A stretch of DNA of 12,733 nucleotides from Limisphaerales bacterium (GTDB lineage: Bacteria; Verrucomicrobiota; Verrucomicrobiia; Limisphaerales; UBA11358), in the NCBI GenBank assembly GCA_003133815.1, contig PKZR01000309.1:1-12733 (forward strand). Reading direction: 5' to 3'. This document shows, piece after piece, positions 6,761 through 12,733 of this stretch. A program made the position numbers and the translations under genes. Under the pieces are notes generated by a model. The model saw only the letters and a list, made by a program, of their open reading frames with translations. It made no database searches and was not told the origin of the DNA. The first letter of the stretch is position 1, and each line of letters starts with the position of its first letter.

Positions 6761-7297
6761 TTAACTTTCAGTTTTACTTAAATTGCTGTGGGCTGTTGTT
6801 TTTAAATGATTTTCAGCTCCAGAAGACATCGGGGGAGCAGTTTTCGGAGCCGGGGGGAAGACTCCAGAGTCCGAGGGAAAGACTTTTGGCATCGGGGGGA
6901 ACGCCTTATAGGGCCGGGGGAACTGCTCTGGAAACCGGGGAAACTCTCCAAACCGTCGGGGGAGGATGTTTGGGCGGCGGGGGAACAGTCCCGGTGACCG
7001 GGGGAACGGTTTCCGCAGTCGGGGGAAACCTGGCCGGTGTCGGGGGAGCTGTTCCAAAAATCGGGGGAGCCGCTCGCGGAATCGGGGGAAAAGACCGGCA
7101 AACCGGAGGAACGGCTCCGGCAGCCGGGGTGATTGCTTCCAAAAACAGGGAGCAAAGATGGAATTTCGGGGGAACGGCGGCGGAATTCGCGGGAACGGGG
7201 AAGATTTTCGCGGGAGGCAAAAATCGTTTCCCCGATCCACCCGATCCAGATGTATTCGATGATCTGGCATTTGTTGGCGTTTGAAAAGTTGCGTCAC
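6761..7297 (-). CDS. Possible heptad-repeat ([F/L]PRxxxx) protein encoded by the 21-nt array
   Basis: This 178-codon ORF starts at a GTG 10 nt after the stop of the Ig-domain gene. It ends with a TAA that overlaps the AAGGAG of the next gene, so it fits exactly between its neighbours as an operon member would. Its centre is 19 heptads of the type [F/L]-P-R-x-x-x-x: Pro occupies position 2 in 18 of 19, Arg position 3 in 14 of 19. Some core changes are synonymous in this frame (TTC to TTT, CCC to CCG, variable third base of the Arg codon). Against it: there is no good Shine-Dalgarno, the start is GTG, the flanks match no family I know, there is no signal peptide, and other frames including plus-strand ones are also open over the tract. 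It could equally be non-coding. Confidence 0.3.
   Translation of the reverse strand: MTQLFKRQQMPDHRIHLDRVDRGNDFCLPRKSSPFPRIPPPFPRNSIFAPCFWKQSPRLPEPFLRFAGLFPRFRERLPRFLEQLPRHRPGFPRLRKPFPRSPGLFPRRPNILPRRFGEFPRFPEQFPRPYKAFPPMPKVFPSDSGVFPPAPKTAPPMSSGAENHLKTTAHSNLSKTES
6819..7217. repeat. Array of 19 consecutive 21-nt units with conserved G-rich core
   Basis: Nineteen units of exactly 21 nt run end to end without an indel. Each ends in a core of about 9-10 nt close to CGGGGGAAC (plus strand), preceded by about 11-12 nt that differ from unit to unit. The core is intact in the middle (about 6914-7091) and degenerates at both edges (for example CGAGGGAAA near 6872, CAGGGAGCA at 7146-7154, CGCGGGAGG at 7209-7217). 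The period equals two turns of B-DNA and seven codons. Five G runs per helical face could bind a protein, and the G-rich strand could adopt non-B structure. It is not CRISPR: repeat and spacer are far too short. It lies between two minus-strand genes. Confidence 0.9.
7231..7248. repeat. Tandem duplication of CCCGATCCA
   Basis: The 9-mer CCCGATCCA occurs twice back to back (7231-7239, 7240-7248), just outside the 21-nt array. It is followed by an inverted repeat CCAGAT (7246-7251) / ATCTGG (7262-7267). On the minus strand this lies 3' of the Ig-domain gene but has no U-run, so a terminator is doubtful. Confidence 0.5.
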
Positions 7298-7307
7298 GAT
7301 TTGTTTC

Positions 7308-8018
7308 TCAAGGCTTAAATCCGTTCAAAGTGATGGCGTAAGCGTTCGTCGGGACGTTGTTGGTGAAATAGATGCTGAACCGATAGACCGGGCTTATTGG
7401 GGGATTTGGAACGGTGACGGTGGTTTGATTGCATGAGTTGTCACCGTAAGCGCCGAAATATTGAATTTTCGTATTAGTCCGATTGGTGTCGGTCGCGGTG
7501 AAAATGGTATTTCCGCCGGTGGTGTCCGGTGCCCAGCCCCAGCCTTGCTGGGCTGTCTTGGTGTAGTTGACGTATCCTGTGTAAGGCCCCGGACATGTGC
7601 CTGATGAACCGCTGCTTGCCACTGCTGAGGCATACACGGTTACCGGGTCAACGCCGGTTTGCGGATCAATGCTGCTGGTGAAGACCATCAAGGATGCCGC
7701 GCGCGTCGGCACGGATTCCGTGTCTTTGAAAACGTTGCAGGAATATAACGCCACGTCGCTGATCTGGGCATTTGAGATGGTGAGGGTGTCGTTGGTCTGG
7801 CCGTCAACGGCATTTCCGTTGCGAAACCATTGGTAGGCGAGAGGCCCGTTCGTGGCAACGACGCTGAACGTGGCGGTGGAGTTCATCGGAACCAGTTGAT
7901 CTTCCGGCTGGCGGATGATTTGTGGGAATTCAGGTTGCACTGAATAGATGTTGCTGTCGGCGGCGGCCAATTTTGCGGCCGCAGTGAACAGAATGAGGGC
8001 TATGATTTGTTTTTTCAT
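7308..8018 (-). CDS. Secreted protein with an Ig-like domain
   Basis: The protein has 236 residues from the ATG at 8018, which begins a clear signal peptide (MKKQIIALILFTAAAKLAAA). An upstream in-frame ATG at 8054 would add 12 residues (MSLNNNPIPFPN) before it and is less likely. Residues about 30-115 form an immunoglobulin-like domain: PQIIRQPEDQLVPMNSTATF, YQWFRNGNAV, then LTISNAQISDVALYSCNVF, with the core Trp and the D-x-A-x-Y-x-C motif of strand F. The partner Cys on strand B is absent. Residues about 120-236 form a Thr/Asn/Gly-rich beta domain (GYVNYTKTAQQGWGWAPDTT) with two Cys that I do not recognise. It is probably exported or surface-attached. It is divergent from the kinase gene and is the first gene of the minus-strand series. 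Confidence 0.8.
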   Translation of the reverse strand: MKKQIIALILFTAAAKLAAADSNIYSVQPEFPQIIRQPEDQLVPMNSTATFSVVATNGPLAYQWFRNGNAVDGQTNDTLTISNAQISDVALYSCNVFKDTESVPTRAASLMVFTSSIDPQTGVDPVTVYASAVASSGSSGTCPGPYTGYVNYTKTAQQGWGWAPDTTGGNTIFTATDTNRTNTKIQYFGAYGDNSCNQTTVTVPNPPISPVYRFSIYFTNNVPTNAYAITLNGFKP

Positions 8019-8022
8019 GTTA

Positions 8023-8050
8023 GGGAATGGGATGGGATTATTATTGAGGG
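8023..8050 (+). other. G-tract cluster upstream of the Ig-domain gene
   Basis: Four GGG runs lie at 8023-8025, 8029-8031, 8034-8036 and 8048-8050 on the plus strand, with loops of 3, 2 and 11 nt. Three short loops would allow a quadruplex only with a long last loop, so the potential is modest. On the minus strand this C-rich stretch is the 5' untranslated part of the Ig-domain gene. Confidence 0.3.
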
Positions 8051-8067
8051 ACATGATGGAATACGCG

Positions 8068-8082
8068 GATTTCTCCGAAATC
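8068..8082. promoter_or_regulatory. Operator-like palindrome GATTTC-TCC-GAAATC
   Basis: A perfect 6-3-6 dyad lies in the 92-nt spacer between the divergent Ig-domain and kinase genes, 28 nt upstream of the kinase ATG. It has the geometry of the TGTAAT dyad at 1471-1485 but another sequence. It may be an operator controlling one or both genes. No regulator can be assigned. Confidence 0.3.
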
Positions 8083-8110
8083 TTTCAAAAAAACTCTTGG
8101 TAATTTTTTC

Positions 8111-10126
8111 ATGGCCTTTTACAAGCAAACACTGAAAATCCAGCAAGACGTGAAGATCACAGTCATCAGGCAACATGAATTGCTCAAATCTGCGCTTGGC
8201 GCGGCGCTGGTGATGCTTTGCGGTTTGCTGTTGTGGAAGTCGCCGCTGGGCGAACCATGGGTGAACGCCAGCTACGATTATTTGTTCCGTTTCAGCGCGC
8301 ACACGGTCACGAATAACGTCGCGCTCATCCTCATGGACAATGAGGCTTATGATCAATTTCACCAAACGCGCGGACAGCCATGGGATCGGGCGCTGCACGC
8401 CCAGTTGTTGAACAAACTGGCGGAAGACGATTGCTCGCTCGTCGTGTTCGATTCTTTTTTTCGGAAGCCGGGCGATTCGGCAACAGATAAGTTGCTGGCC
8501 GATGCGATGCGGAGGCAGCGGCACGTTGTATTGATGGCTGAACAAGCACAGGTGATACATCCGGCCATGTCCGGTGCACGACCAATTTTACCTGCGGAAC
8601 CATTTCTTGACGCAGCCGGAACGAATTGGGGCGTCGCCTGGCTTGACCCGGATTCGGCAAACGATTCAATTGTGCGCCGACACTGGCCGTTTCCATCGCC
8701 GGGACCGTATCCAAGTCTATCTGAAACAGCCGCTCGGCTGGCAGGGGCGCAAATGAATTTACACCCACAGGAACGCTGGCTTCGATATTACGGGCAAGAA
8801 GGTTCATGGACAAAATTGAGCTATCGTTTCGCGCTGGCGCAACCTGCGGATTATTTCCATGAAAAAATCGTATTCATCGGAACCCAGCCGCAAACGTCTT
8901 TGCCGGACGGCGAACTGGACGAATTTCGCACACCCTACACACGCTGGTCGGGCGAATCGTCTGGCGGCGTGGAAATTATGCTCACATCTTTTCTAAATCT
9001 GGTGAATGGTGACTGGCTTCGGCGACCCGCCTCGTGGATAGAATTTTCAACGCTTATTGTCGGCGGAATTTTGATCGGCGGAGGCTTATGCAGGATGTCC
9101 CCGTTGAAAGCATGTGTTTTCGCGACGACAATCGCCATTGCAATCGCAATTGGAGCAATTACATGCAGTTATTTCACAAACTATTGGTTCCCTTGGCTGG
9201 TGATTTCCGGCGGCCAAGTCCCGTGCGCTTTGACGTGGGCGCTTGCCACGACCAAAACTGCTCGCGCGGCTAAAACAAAAAATGCGGAAGAAGAACTGCC
9301 GGATGTTCCCGGTTATAAATTGGTCCATCCACCGTTTGGCCGTGGTTCTTATGGAAAAGTCTGGCTTGCACAAGATCGGGCGGGACAATGGCGAGCGTTG
9401 AAAGTCATTTATCTGGCGAATTTTGAAAATGATGCCGATCCTTATGATCGCGAATTCAACGGCGTCAGCCGCTATAAATCCCTTTCTGACAAGCATCCCG
9501 GGCTTGTGCATGTGGATTTTGTCAGCGAGAAATTGGATGGATATTTTTACTATGTCATGGAACTCGGCGATTCAATTGCACCAAACTGGGAAAGTGAACC
9601 GTCAAAATACACGCCAAGGGATTTGGGAAACGAGCGAACGCGAGCGCCGGATAAAAGGCTGCCAATTTTTCAATGCGTGCAGATTGGAATAGAACTTGCC
9701 GATGCACTTGATTTTCTTCATCAGCAGGGACTGACGCACCGTGACATAAAACCATCGAATATTATTTTTGTAAATGGCAAGCCGAAGCTGGCCGATTTTG
9801 GCCTCGTTGCTGAAATCCGCCCGTCAAATCAGGAACGGACATTCGTTGGAACGCCGGGCTATATGCCGCCACCGCCGGAACGTCCGGGCACTCCAGCGTC
9901 CGACATTTACGCCTTGGGTGTGCTTCTTTACGTTTTGAGCACCGGACGCAATGCCGCTTTATTTCCAGAAATCGCGACAAGTCTTGTAAAGAACGAAGAA
10001 CCGTCAGATTATTTCCTCCTAAATGCGATCATTCTCAAGGCTTGCCAGCCGGAAGCGCCGCGGCGTTATGGTTCAGCTTCGGAAATGCGCACTGCTTTAC
10101 AATCGTTGCAAAATACTGTTCGCTGA
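8111..10126 (+). CDS. CHASE2-domain transmembrane serine/threonine protein kinase
   Basis: This is a 671-residue membrane kinase. One membrane segment (about 24-42) precedes an extracytoplasmic CHASE2 sensor (about 50-300; SYDYLFRF, VVFDSFFRKPGD, EKIVFIGTQPQTSLPD, SSGGVEIML). Three membrane segments follow (about 308-330, 334-355, 359-382). The kinase domain (about 401-668) has all main motifs: Gly loop GRGSYGKVW (410-418), Lys near 430 (RALKVI), HRDIKPSN (catalytic Asp545), DFG (562-564) and GTPGYMPPPPERPG, a variant of the APE region. This is the usual bacterial CHASE2-Hanks architecture, with the sensor N-terminal and the kinase in the cytoplasm. The likely role is sensing an unknown extracellular cue and phosphorylating Ser/Thr. 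Possible partners are neighbouring gene products, but nothing in the sequence proves this. The ATG at 8111 lacks a clear Shine-Dalgarno. Confidence 0.92.
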   Translation: MAFYKQTLKIQQDVKITVIRQHELLKSALGAALVMLCGLLLWKSPLGEPWVNASYDYLFRFSAHTVTNNVALILMDNEAYDQFHQTRGQPWDRALHAQLLNKLAEDDCSLVVFDSFFRKPGDSATDKLLADAMRRQRHVVLMAEQAQVIHPAMSGARPILPAEPFLDAAGTNWGVAWLDPDSANDSIVRRHWPFPSPGPYPSLSETAARLAGAQMNLHPQERWLRYYGQEGSWTKLSYRFALAQPADYFHEKIVFIGTQPQTSLPDGELDEFRTPYTRWSGESSGGVEIMLTSFLNLVNGDWLRRPASWIEFSTLIVGGILIGGGLCRMSPLKACVFATTIAIAIAIGAITCSYFTNYWFPWLVISGGQVPCALTWALATTKTARAAKTKNAEEELPDVPGYKLVHPPFGRGSYGKVWLAQDRAGQWRALKVIYLANFENDADPYDREFNGVSRYKSLSDKHPGLVHVDFVSEKLDGYFYYVMELGDSIAPNWESEPSKYTPRDLGNERTRAPDKRLPIFQCVQIGIELADALDFLHQQGLTHRDIKPSNIIFVNGKPKLADFGLVAEIRPSNQERTFVGTPGYMPPPPERPGTPASDIYALGVLLYVLSTGRNAALFPEIATSLVKNEEPSDYFLLNAIILKACQPEAPRRYGSASEMRTALQSLQNTVR

Positions 10127-10367
10127 TTTTCATCCAGAAACAGACGCGAGGTTTTAGATCTTTAGAAATACCAGCTCCGCCCATATCCCATATTCCCTTT
10201 CCCTTTTAACCCAATTGAACGGAGCTGGTAAAATGATTACATGTTTTATCCCTTTGTGCTTTAGCGTTTCTCCAGAGATATACGTATTAAGTTTCAAAAT
10301 CTTTCAGAATAATTAGAAAATTTTTTGTTGAATCCAATTGTGTGGCGGGGGACTGCGGGTTGGGCTA
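10127..10367. other. Intergenic region between kinase gene and PKS operon
   Basis: No gene is seen. The first half holds the inverted repeat with quadruplex motif listed separately. The second half (10231-10325) is AT-rich and should contain the promoter of the PKS operon. A poor match is TTTCAA (10292-10297), 16 nt, then TAGAAA (10314-10319). The composition changes sharply from AT-rich to GC-rich at about 10340. Confidence 0.5.
10169..10230. repeat. 11-bp inverted repeat around a five-tract C3/G3 quadruplex motif
   Basis: TACCAGCTCCG (10169-10179) and CGGAGCTGGTA (10220-10230) are perfect inverted copies. The 40-nt loop holds CCC at 10180-10182, 10187-10189, 10195-10197, 10201-10203 and 10210-10212, with loops of 4, 5, 3 and 6 nt. 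On the minus strand this meets the standard G3+N1-7 quadruplex pattern with one tract to spare, and the plus strand could form an i-motif. No U-run follows, so it is not a plain intrinsic terminator. It lies 43 nt after the kinase stop. Confidence 0.75.
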
Positions 10368-11438
10368 ATGTCATTCATGTATTTCGCCGGGCTTGGCACC
10401 GCCGTCCCCACGCAACGATTTTCGCAGCGCGAGAGCTGGGATGCGCTCCAGAACGCCGCGCTGTTTCCCCTGCTCAAGCCGCGTTCGCGCGCCATCCTGA
10501 AAAAAGTGCTCTGCGGGGACAACGGCATTGACGCGCGGCACTTGGCTTTGGAACCGCTCACGGAGGTTTTTGAGACGACGCCGGACGCGTTGCAGGCGCG
10601 GTTCACGCGTCATGCCCCCGCCCTGGCCACGCTGGCGGCGCGGCGCGCGCTGGAGGAAGCGGGCTGTGCGGCGGCTGAAATGGACGCGGTGCTCATCAGC
10701 ACCTGCACGGGCTATCTGTGTCCCGGCCTCACAAGCTACGTGGGCGAACAGCTCGGATTGCGCCCGGATGTCTTCGGGCTGGACCTGGTCGGTCAGGGTT
10801 GCGGCGCGGCGTTGCCGAATTTGCGGGCGGCGGAAGCCATCCTGTCCGCCGGGCGCGCCAAAAAGGTTTTGTCGGTGTGCGTGGAGGTTTGCAGCGCGGC
10901 GTTTTTCATGGACGATGATCCGGGCGTTCTCATCAGCGCGTGCCTGTTCGGCGACGGCGCGGGCGCGGCGGTGCTCTCGAACGTGCCGCCGCCCAAAAAG
11001 CGGCGCAGGGTGGAATGGAAGTTCGCGGCGTCGCAACTGGTCGCCTCGGAGCGCGACACGCTGCGCTTCAGCCACAGGAACGGGATGTTGCGGAACATTC
11101 TGTCGCCGCAGGTGCCGCAGGTGGCCGGGGTCATCGCGGGCAAACTGTTCACGGATTCGCTTGCCGCGGCAAACATCAGGCGCGAAGAGGTCACGGGCTG
11201 GATCATGCACACGGGCGGGCGGGACGTGATTTTGTCGCTGCGGGACAACCTGCAATTGAGCGAGGCGGACGTGCGGCACAGCGCCGCCGTGCTGCGGGAG
11301 TTCGGCAACATTAGCAGCCCAACGGTTTATTTTGTGCTACAGGCGGCGTTGAACGATTCCGTGCCGGACGGGTTGTGGTGGATGTCCGCGTTCGGCGCGG
11401 GTTTCAGCTGCCACGGCGCATTTTTGGAAGTGAAATAA
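10368..11438 (+). CDS. Type III polyketide synthase (chalcone/alkylresorcinol synthase family)
   Basis: The protein has 356 residues from the ATG at 10368, giving MSFMYFAGLGTAVPTQRFSQ. A TTG at 10338 would add ten residues of unlikely sequence. The thiolase-fold triad is complete: Cys145 in LVGQGCGAALPNL, His281 in WIMHTGGRD and Asn314 in FGNISSP. STCTGYLCPGLTSYV and LFGDGAGAAVL are further family motifs. The C-terminal GFSCHGAFLEV resembles the GPG-loop region but lacks a canonical GFGPG. Such enzymes extend a starter acyl-CoA with malonyl-CoA and cyclise the product to resorcinols, pyrones or phloroglucinols. Methyltransferase and flavoprotein genes follow directly. That set resembles srsABC of Streptomyces griseus (phenolic lipids), so a long-chain fatty starter is plausible but not shown. 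Confidence 0.9.
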   Translation: MSFMYFAGLGTAVPTQRFSQRESWDALQNAALFPLLKPRSRAILKKVLCGDNGIDARHLALEPLTEVFETTPDALQARFTRHAPALATLAARRALEEAGCAAAEMDAVLISTCTGYLCPGLTSYVGEQLGLRPDVFGLDLVGQGCGAALPNLRAAEAILSAGRAKKVLSVCVEVCSAAFFMDDDPGVLISACLFGDGAGAAVLSNVPPPKKRRRVEWKFAASQLVASERDTLRFSHRNGMLRNILSPQVPQVAGVIAGKLFTDSLAAANIRREEVTGWIMHTGGRDVILSLRDNLQLSEADVRHSAAVLREFGNISSPTVYFVLQAALNDSVPDGLWWMSAFGAGFSCHGAFLEVK

Positions 11439-11480
11439 ATCCTTCTCCTCCTCGTCCTCGACCTCATCCTCAACTTCGAA
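11439..11480. repeat. Polypyrimidine (TCC-rich) linker between PKS and methyltransferase genes
   Basis: The 42-nt gap is almost purely C/T, with repeated TCC/TCG triplets, and ends CAACTTCGAA before the methyltransferase ATG. It contains no Shine-Dalgarno, so translation of the methyltransferase is probably coupled or SD-independent. Confidence 0.5.
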
Positions 11481-12155
11481 ATGAAACGCATCGTCAAACC
11501 CGAAATCCTCGACACGCTGCCGCCGGACGACCCGGGCGCGCTGCGTTCGCGCCGCGATTTGCGCCGGGTCAATTCGTGGATGCAAAACCACAAGACGATG
11601 GCGCGGGCGCTGGCGGAAAATCTGCCGGGCGCTCCGAGGCAAATCACCGACCTTGGCGCGGGCGACGGGAATTTTCTGCTGCAAGTCGCGCAGGCGTCGC
11701 GTTTGCGGGGACTCAACGCGACGTTGCTGGATCTTCAGAAGAATGTTCCCGCCCAAACGCTCGCGGAGTTTTCCAAATGCGGCTGGCGCGCGGAAGCGGT
11801 GGTGGCGAATGTCTTTGACTGGCCGCAAATGGAGACGGAAGTGGTCGTGGCCAACCTGTTCCTCCACCATTTTGAGGACGGGGAATTGCGCGAATTGTTT
11901 CGCACCATCGCCGCCCGCGCGAAATTGTTCATCGTCATCGAGCCGCACCGGTTTCGATTTCCGTTCCCCTGCGCGCAAACTCTCCGGCTCATCGGCTGCG
12001 GCAAAATCACGCGGCACGACGCCGAGGCGAGCATCGCGGCTGGATTTGTGCGCACGGAGATTTCGGCGTTGTGGCCGGACAAGACAGGCTGGCGGCAGGC
12101 CGAACGCCGCGCGGGGTTGTTCAGCCATTTGTTTATTGCAAAGAAAGCCGAGTAA
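11481..12155 (+). CDS. Class I SAM-dependent methyltransferase of the type III PKS cluster
   Basis: This is a 224-residue cytosolic methyltransferase. Motif I is ITDLGAGDGNFLLQVA (residues 55-70), the likely ribose-binding acidic residue is Asp84 (ATLLDLQ), and motif IV is VVANLFLHHFED (122-133). The N-terminal RSRRDLRRVNSWMQNHKTMA resembles the methyltransferases usually found beside bacterial type III PKS genes, such as SrsB. It probably methylates a hydroxyl (or ring carbon) of the polyketide product. It starts 42 nt after the PKS stop. Its own TAA is directly followed by the ATG of the flavoprotein gene, so the three genes form one operon. Confidence 0.85.
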   Translation: MKRIVKPEILDTLPPDDPGALRSRRDLRRVNSWMQNHKTMARALAENLPGAPRQITDLGAGDGNFLLQVAQASRLRGLNATLLDLQKNVPAQTLAEFSKCGWRAEAVVANVFDWPQMETEVVVANLFLHHFEDGELRELFRTIAARAKLFIVIEPHRFRFPFPCAQTLRLIGCGKITRHDAEASIAAGFVRTEISALWPDKTGWRQAERRAGLFSHLFIAKKAE

Positions 12156-12733
12156 ATGCCCGCGCCCAAGCCCATTCAAATCGTCGGTGGCGGGCTGGCC
12201 GGATTGACGCTGGGAATCGCGCTGCGGAAAAGGGAGATTCCCGTCACGATCTTTGAGGCGGGAAATTATCCGCGCCACCGTGTCTGCGGGGAATTTGTCA
12301 GCGGACGCGGATTGGAAGTGCTTGGTGCGCTGGGCTTGAAACAAAAATTTCTGGAATCGGGCGCGACCGAGGCGCGCTCCGCGATTTTCTTTTCCGGCAG
12401 TTCTGATTCGGCGGTGCGAGAATTGCCGTCGCCCGCGCTTTGCCTGTCGCGCTTCGTCATGGACAAGCTGCTTGCGGATGAATTTCAGAAATGCGGCGGG
12501 GAATTGCGGACTGGCACGCGCTGGCAGAATGATTTTTCCGAGGGAATCGTCCGGGCGAACGGGCGGCAGGTGCAGGCGACGAAAAACGGCTGGCGCTGGT
12601 TTGGATTGAAAGCCCATGCGCGGAACGTCTCGCCCGCCGCCGACCTGGAGATGCACGTTTTCAAGGACGGCTACGTCGGCATCTGCAAACTGGCTGGCGG
12701 CGAGGTGAACATGTGCGGCTTGTTCCGCCGGAA
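12156..12733 (+). CDS. FAD-dependent oxidoreductase/hydroxylase (partial, cut by window end)
   Basis: The ATG at 12156 directly follows the methyltransferase stop, and 192 codons are present before the window ends. The N-terminus is a Rossmann fold: IVGGGLAGLTLGIAL (GxGxxG at residues 11-16), with Glu34 in TIFEAG ending beta-2 to bind the FAD ribose. PRHRVCGEFVSG (39-50) contains the CGE signature of the geranylgeranyl-reductase/FAD-monooxygenase group. The sequence ends in VNMCGLFRR. In this operon it most likely hydroxylates or oxidises the methylated phenolic product to a quinone, as SrsC does, but a reductase acting on an isoprenoid or acyl chain cannot be excluded. The catalytic C-terminal half is not visible. 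Confidence 0.85.
   Translation, partial: MPAPKPIQIVGGGLAGLTLGIALRKREIPVTIFEAGNYPRHRVCGEFVSGRGLEVLGALGLKQKFLESGATEARSAIFFSGSSDSAVRELPSPALCLSRFVMDKLLADEFQKCGGELRTGTRWQNDFSEGIVRANGRQVQATKNGWRWFGLKAHARNVSPAADLEMHVFKDGYVGICKLAGGEVNMCGLFRR

Noticed and set aside
6819..7217. CRISPR array
   Set aside because: The conserved part is only 9-10 nt and the variable part 11-12 nt, far below CRISPR repeat and spacer sizes. No cas gene is present.
6754..7284. Plus-strand ORF over the 21-nt array, encoding GG(T/A)xxxx heptads
   Set aside because: It starts at a TTG inside the upstream region of a minus-strand gene, has no Shine-Dalgarno and is opposite to both flanking genes. The repeat has no stop in several frames, so openness is not evidence.
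10371..11279. 302-codon minus-strand ORF opposite the PKS gene
   Set aside because: The PKS on the plus strand has a complete catalytic triad; the antisense product is Arg/Gln/His-rich and without motif.
11337..12656. 439-codon minus-strand ORF opposite the methyltransferase and flavoprotein
   Set aside because: It is a shadow of three real plus-strand genes in GC-rich DNA; its product is Arg/Gln-rich without domain motifs.

Overview
The window looks like chromosomal DNA of a Verrucomicrobia-type bacterium, perhaps the Pedosphaera/Limisphaera side of the phylum. This is inferred from the gene mixture and not from a marker gene: a small PUR-domain protein, a stand-alone ECF-like sigma factor, a FecR-TPR-beta-barrel outer-membrane protein, a secreted Ig-domain protein, a CHASE2-Ser/Thr kinase and a type III polyketide synthase cluster. 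Several starts are TTG or GTG, and most genes lack a clear Shine-Dalgarno, which fits that group.

Layout. Bases 1-78 may be the tail of an upstream gene. A 5' region of about 300 nt with several dyads leads to a PUR-family nucleic-acid-binding protein (389-706). It converges on a sigma-70 family factor (minus, 771-1394). The sigma factor is divergent from a 1184-residue protein (1501-5055) made of signal peptide, FecR domain, TPRs and C-terminal outer-membrane barrel. A hairpin at 5103-5124 ends a minus-strand gene series. Read in transcription order, that series is a secreted Ig-domain protein (7308-8018), a 21-nt periodic repeat tract (6819-7217), a conserved hypothetical (6032-6745) and a papain-like Cys/His protein (5146-5952).

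Divergent from the Ig gene is a membrane CHASE2-Ser/Thr kinase (8111-10126). An intergenic stretch follows that holds an 11-bp inverted repeat whose loop is a five-tract C3 (minus-strand G3) quadruplex motif. The window ends with a tight plus-strand operon: type III PKS (10368-11438), SAM methyltransferase (11481-12155) and a flavoprotein cut by the window end (12156-12733). This gene set resembles the Streptomyces srsABC phenolic-lipid operon.

The most unusual element is the repeat tract: 19 back-to-back units of exactly 21 nt with no indel. Each unit has a conserved G-rich core and a variable half of about 12 nt. Read on the minus strand it encodes a heptad of the type [F/L]-P-R-x-x-x-x inside an ORF that fits exactly between the two neighbouring genes. 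Several units could also form hairpins between variable half and core. I could not decide between an undescribed heptad-repeat protein and a structured or protein-binding nucleic acid element.
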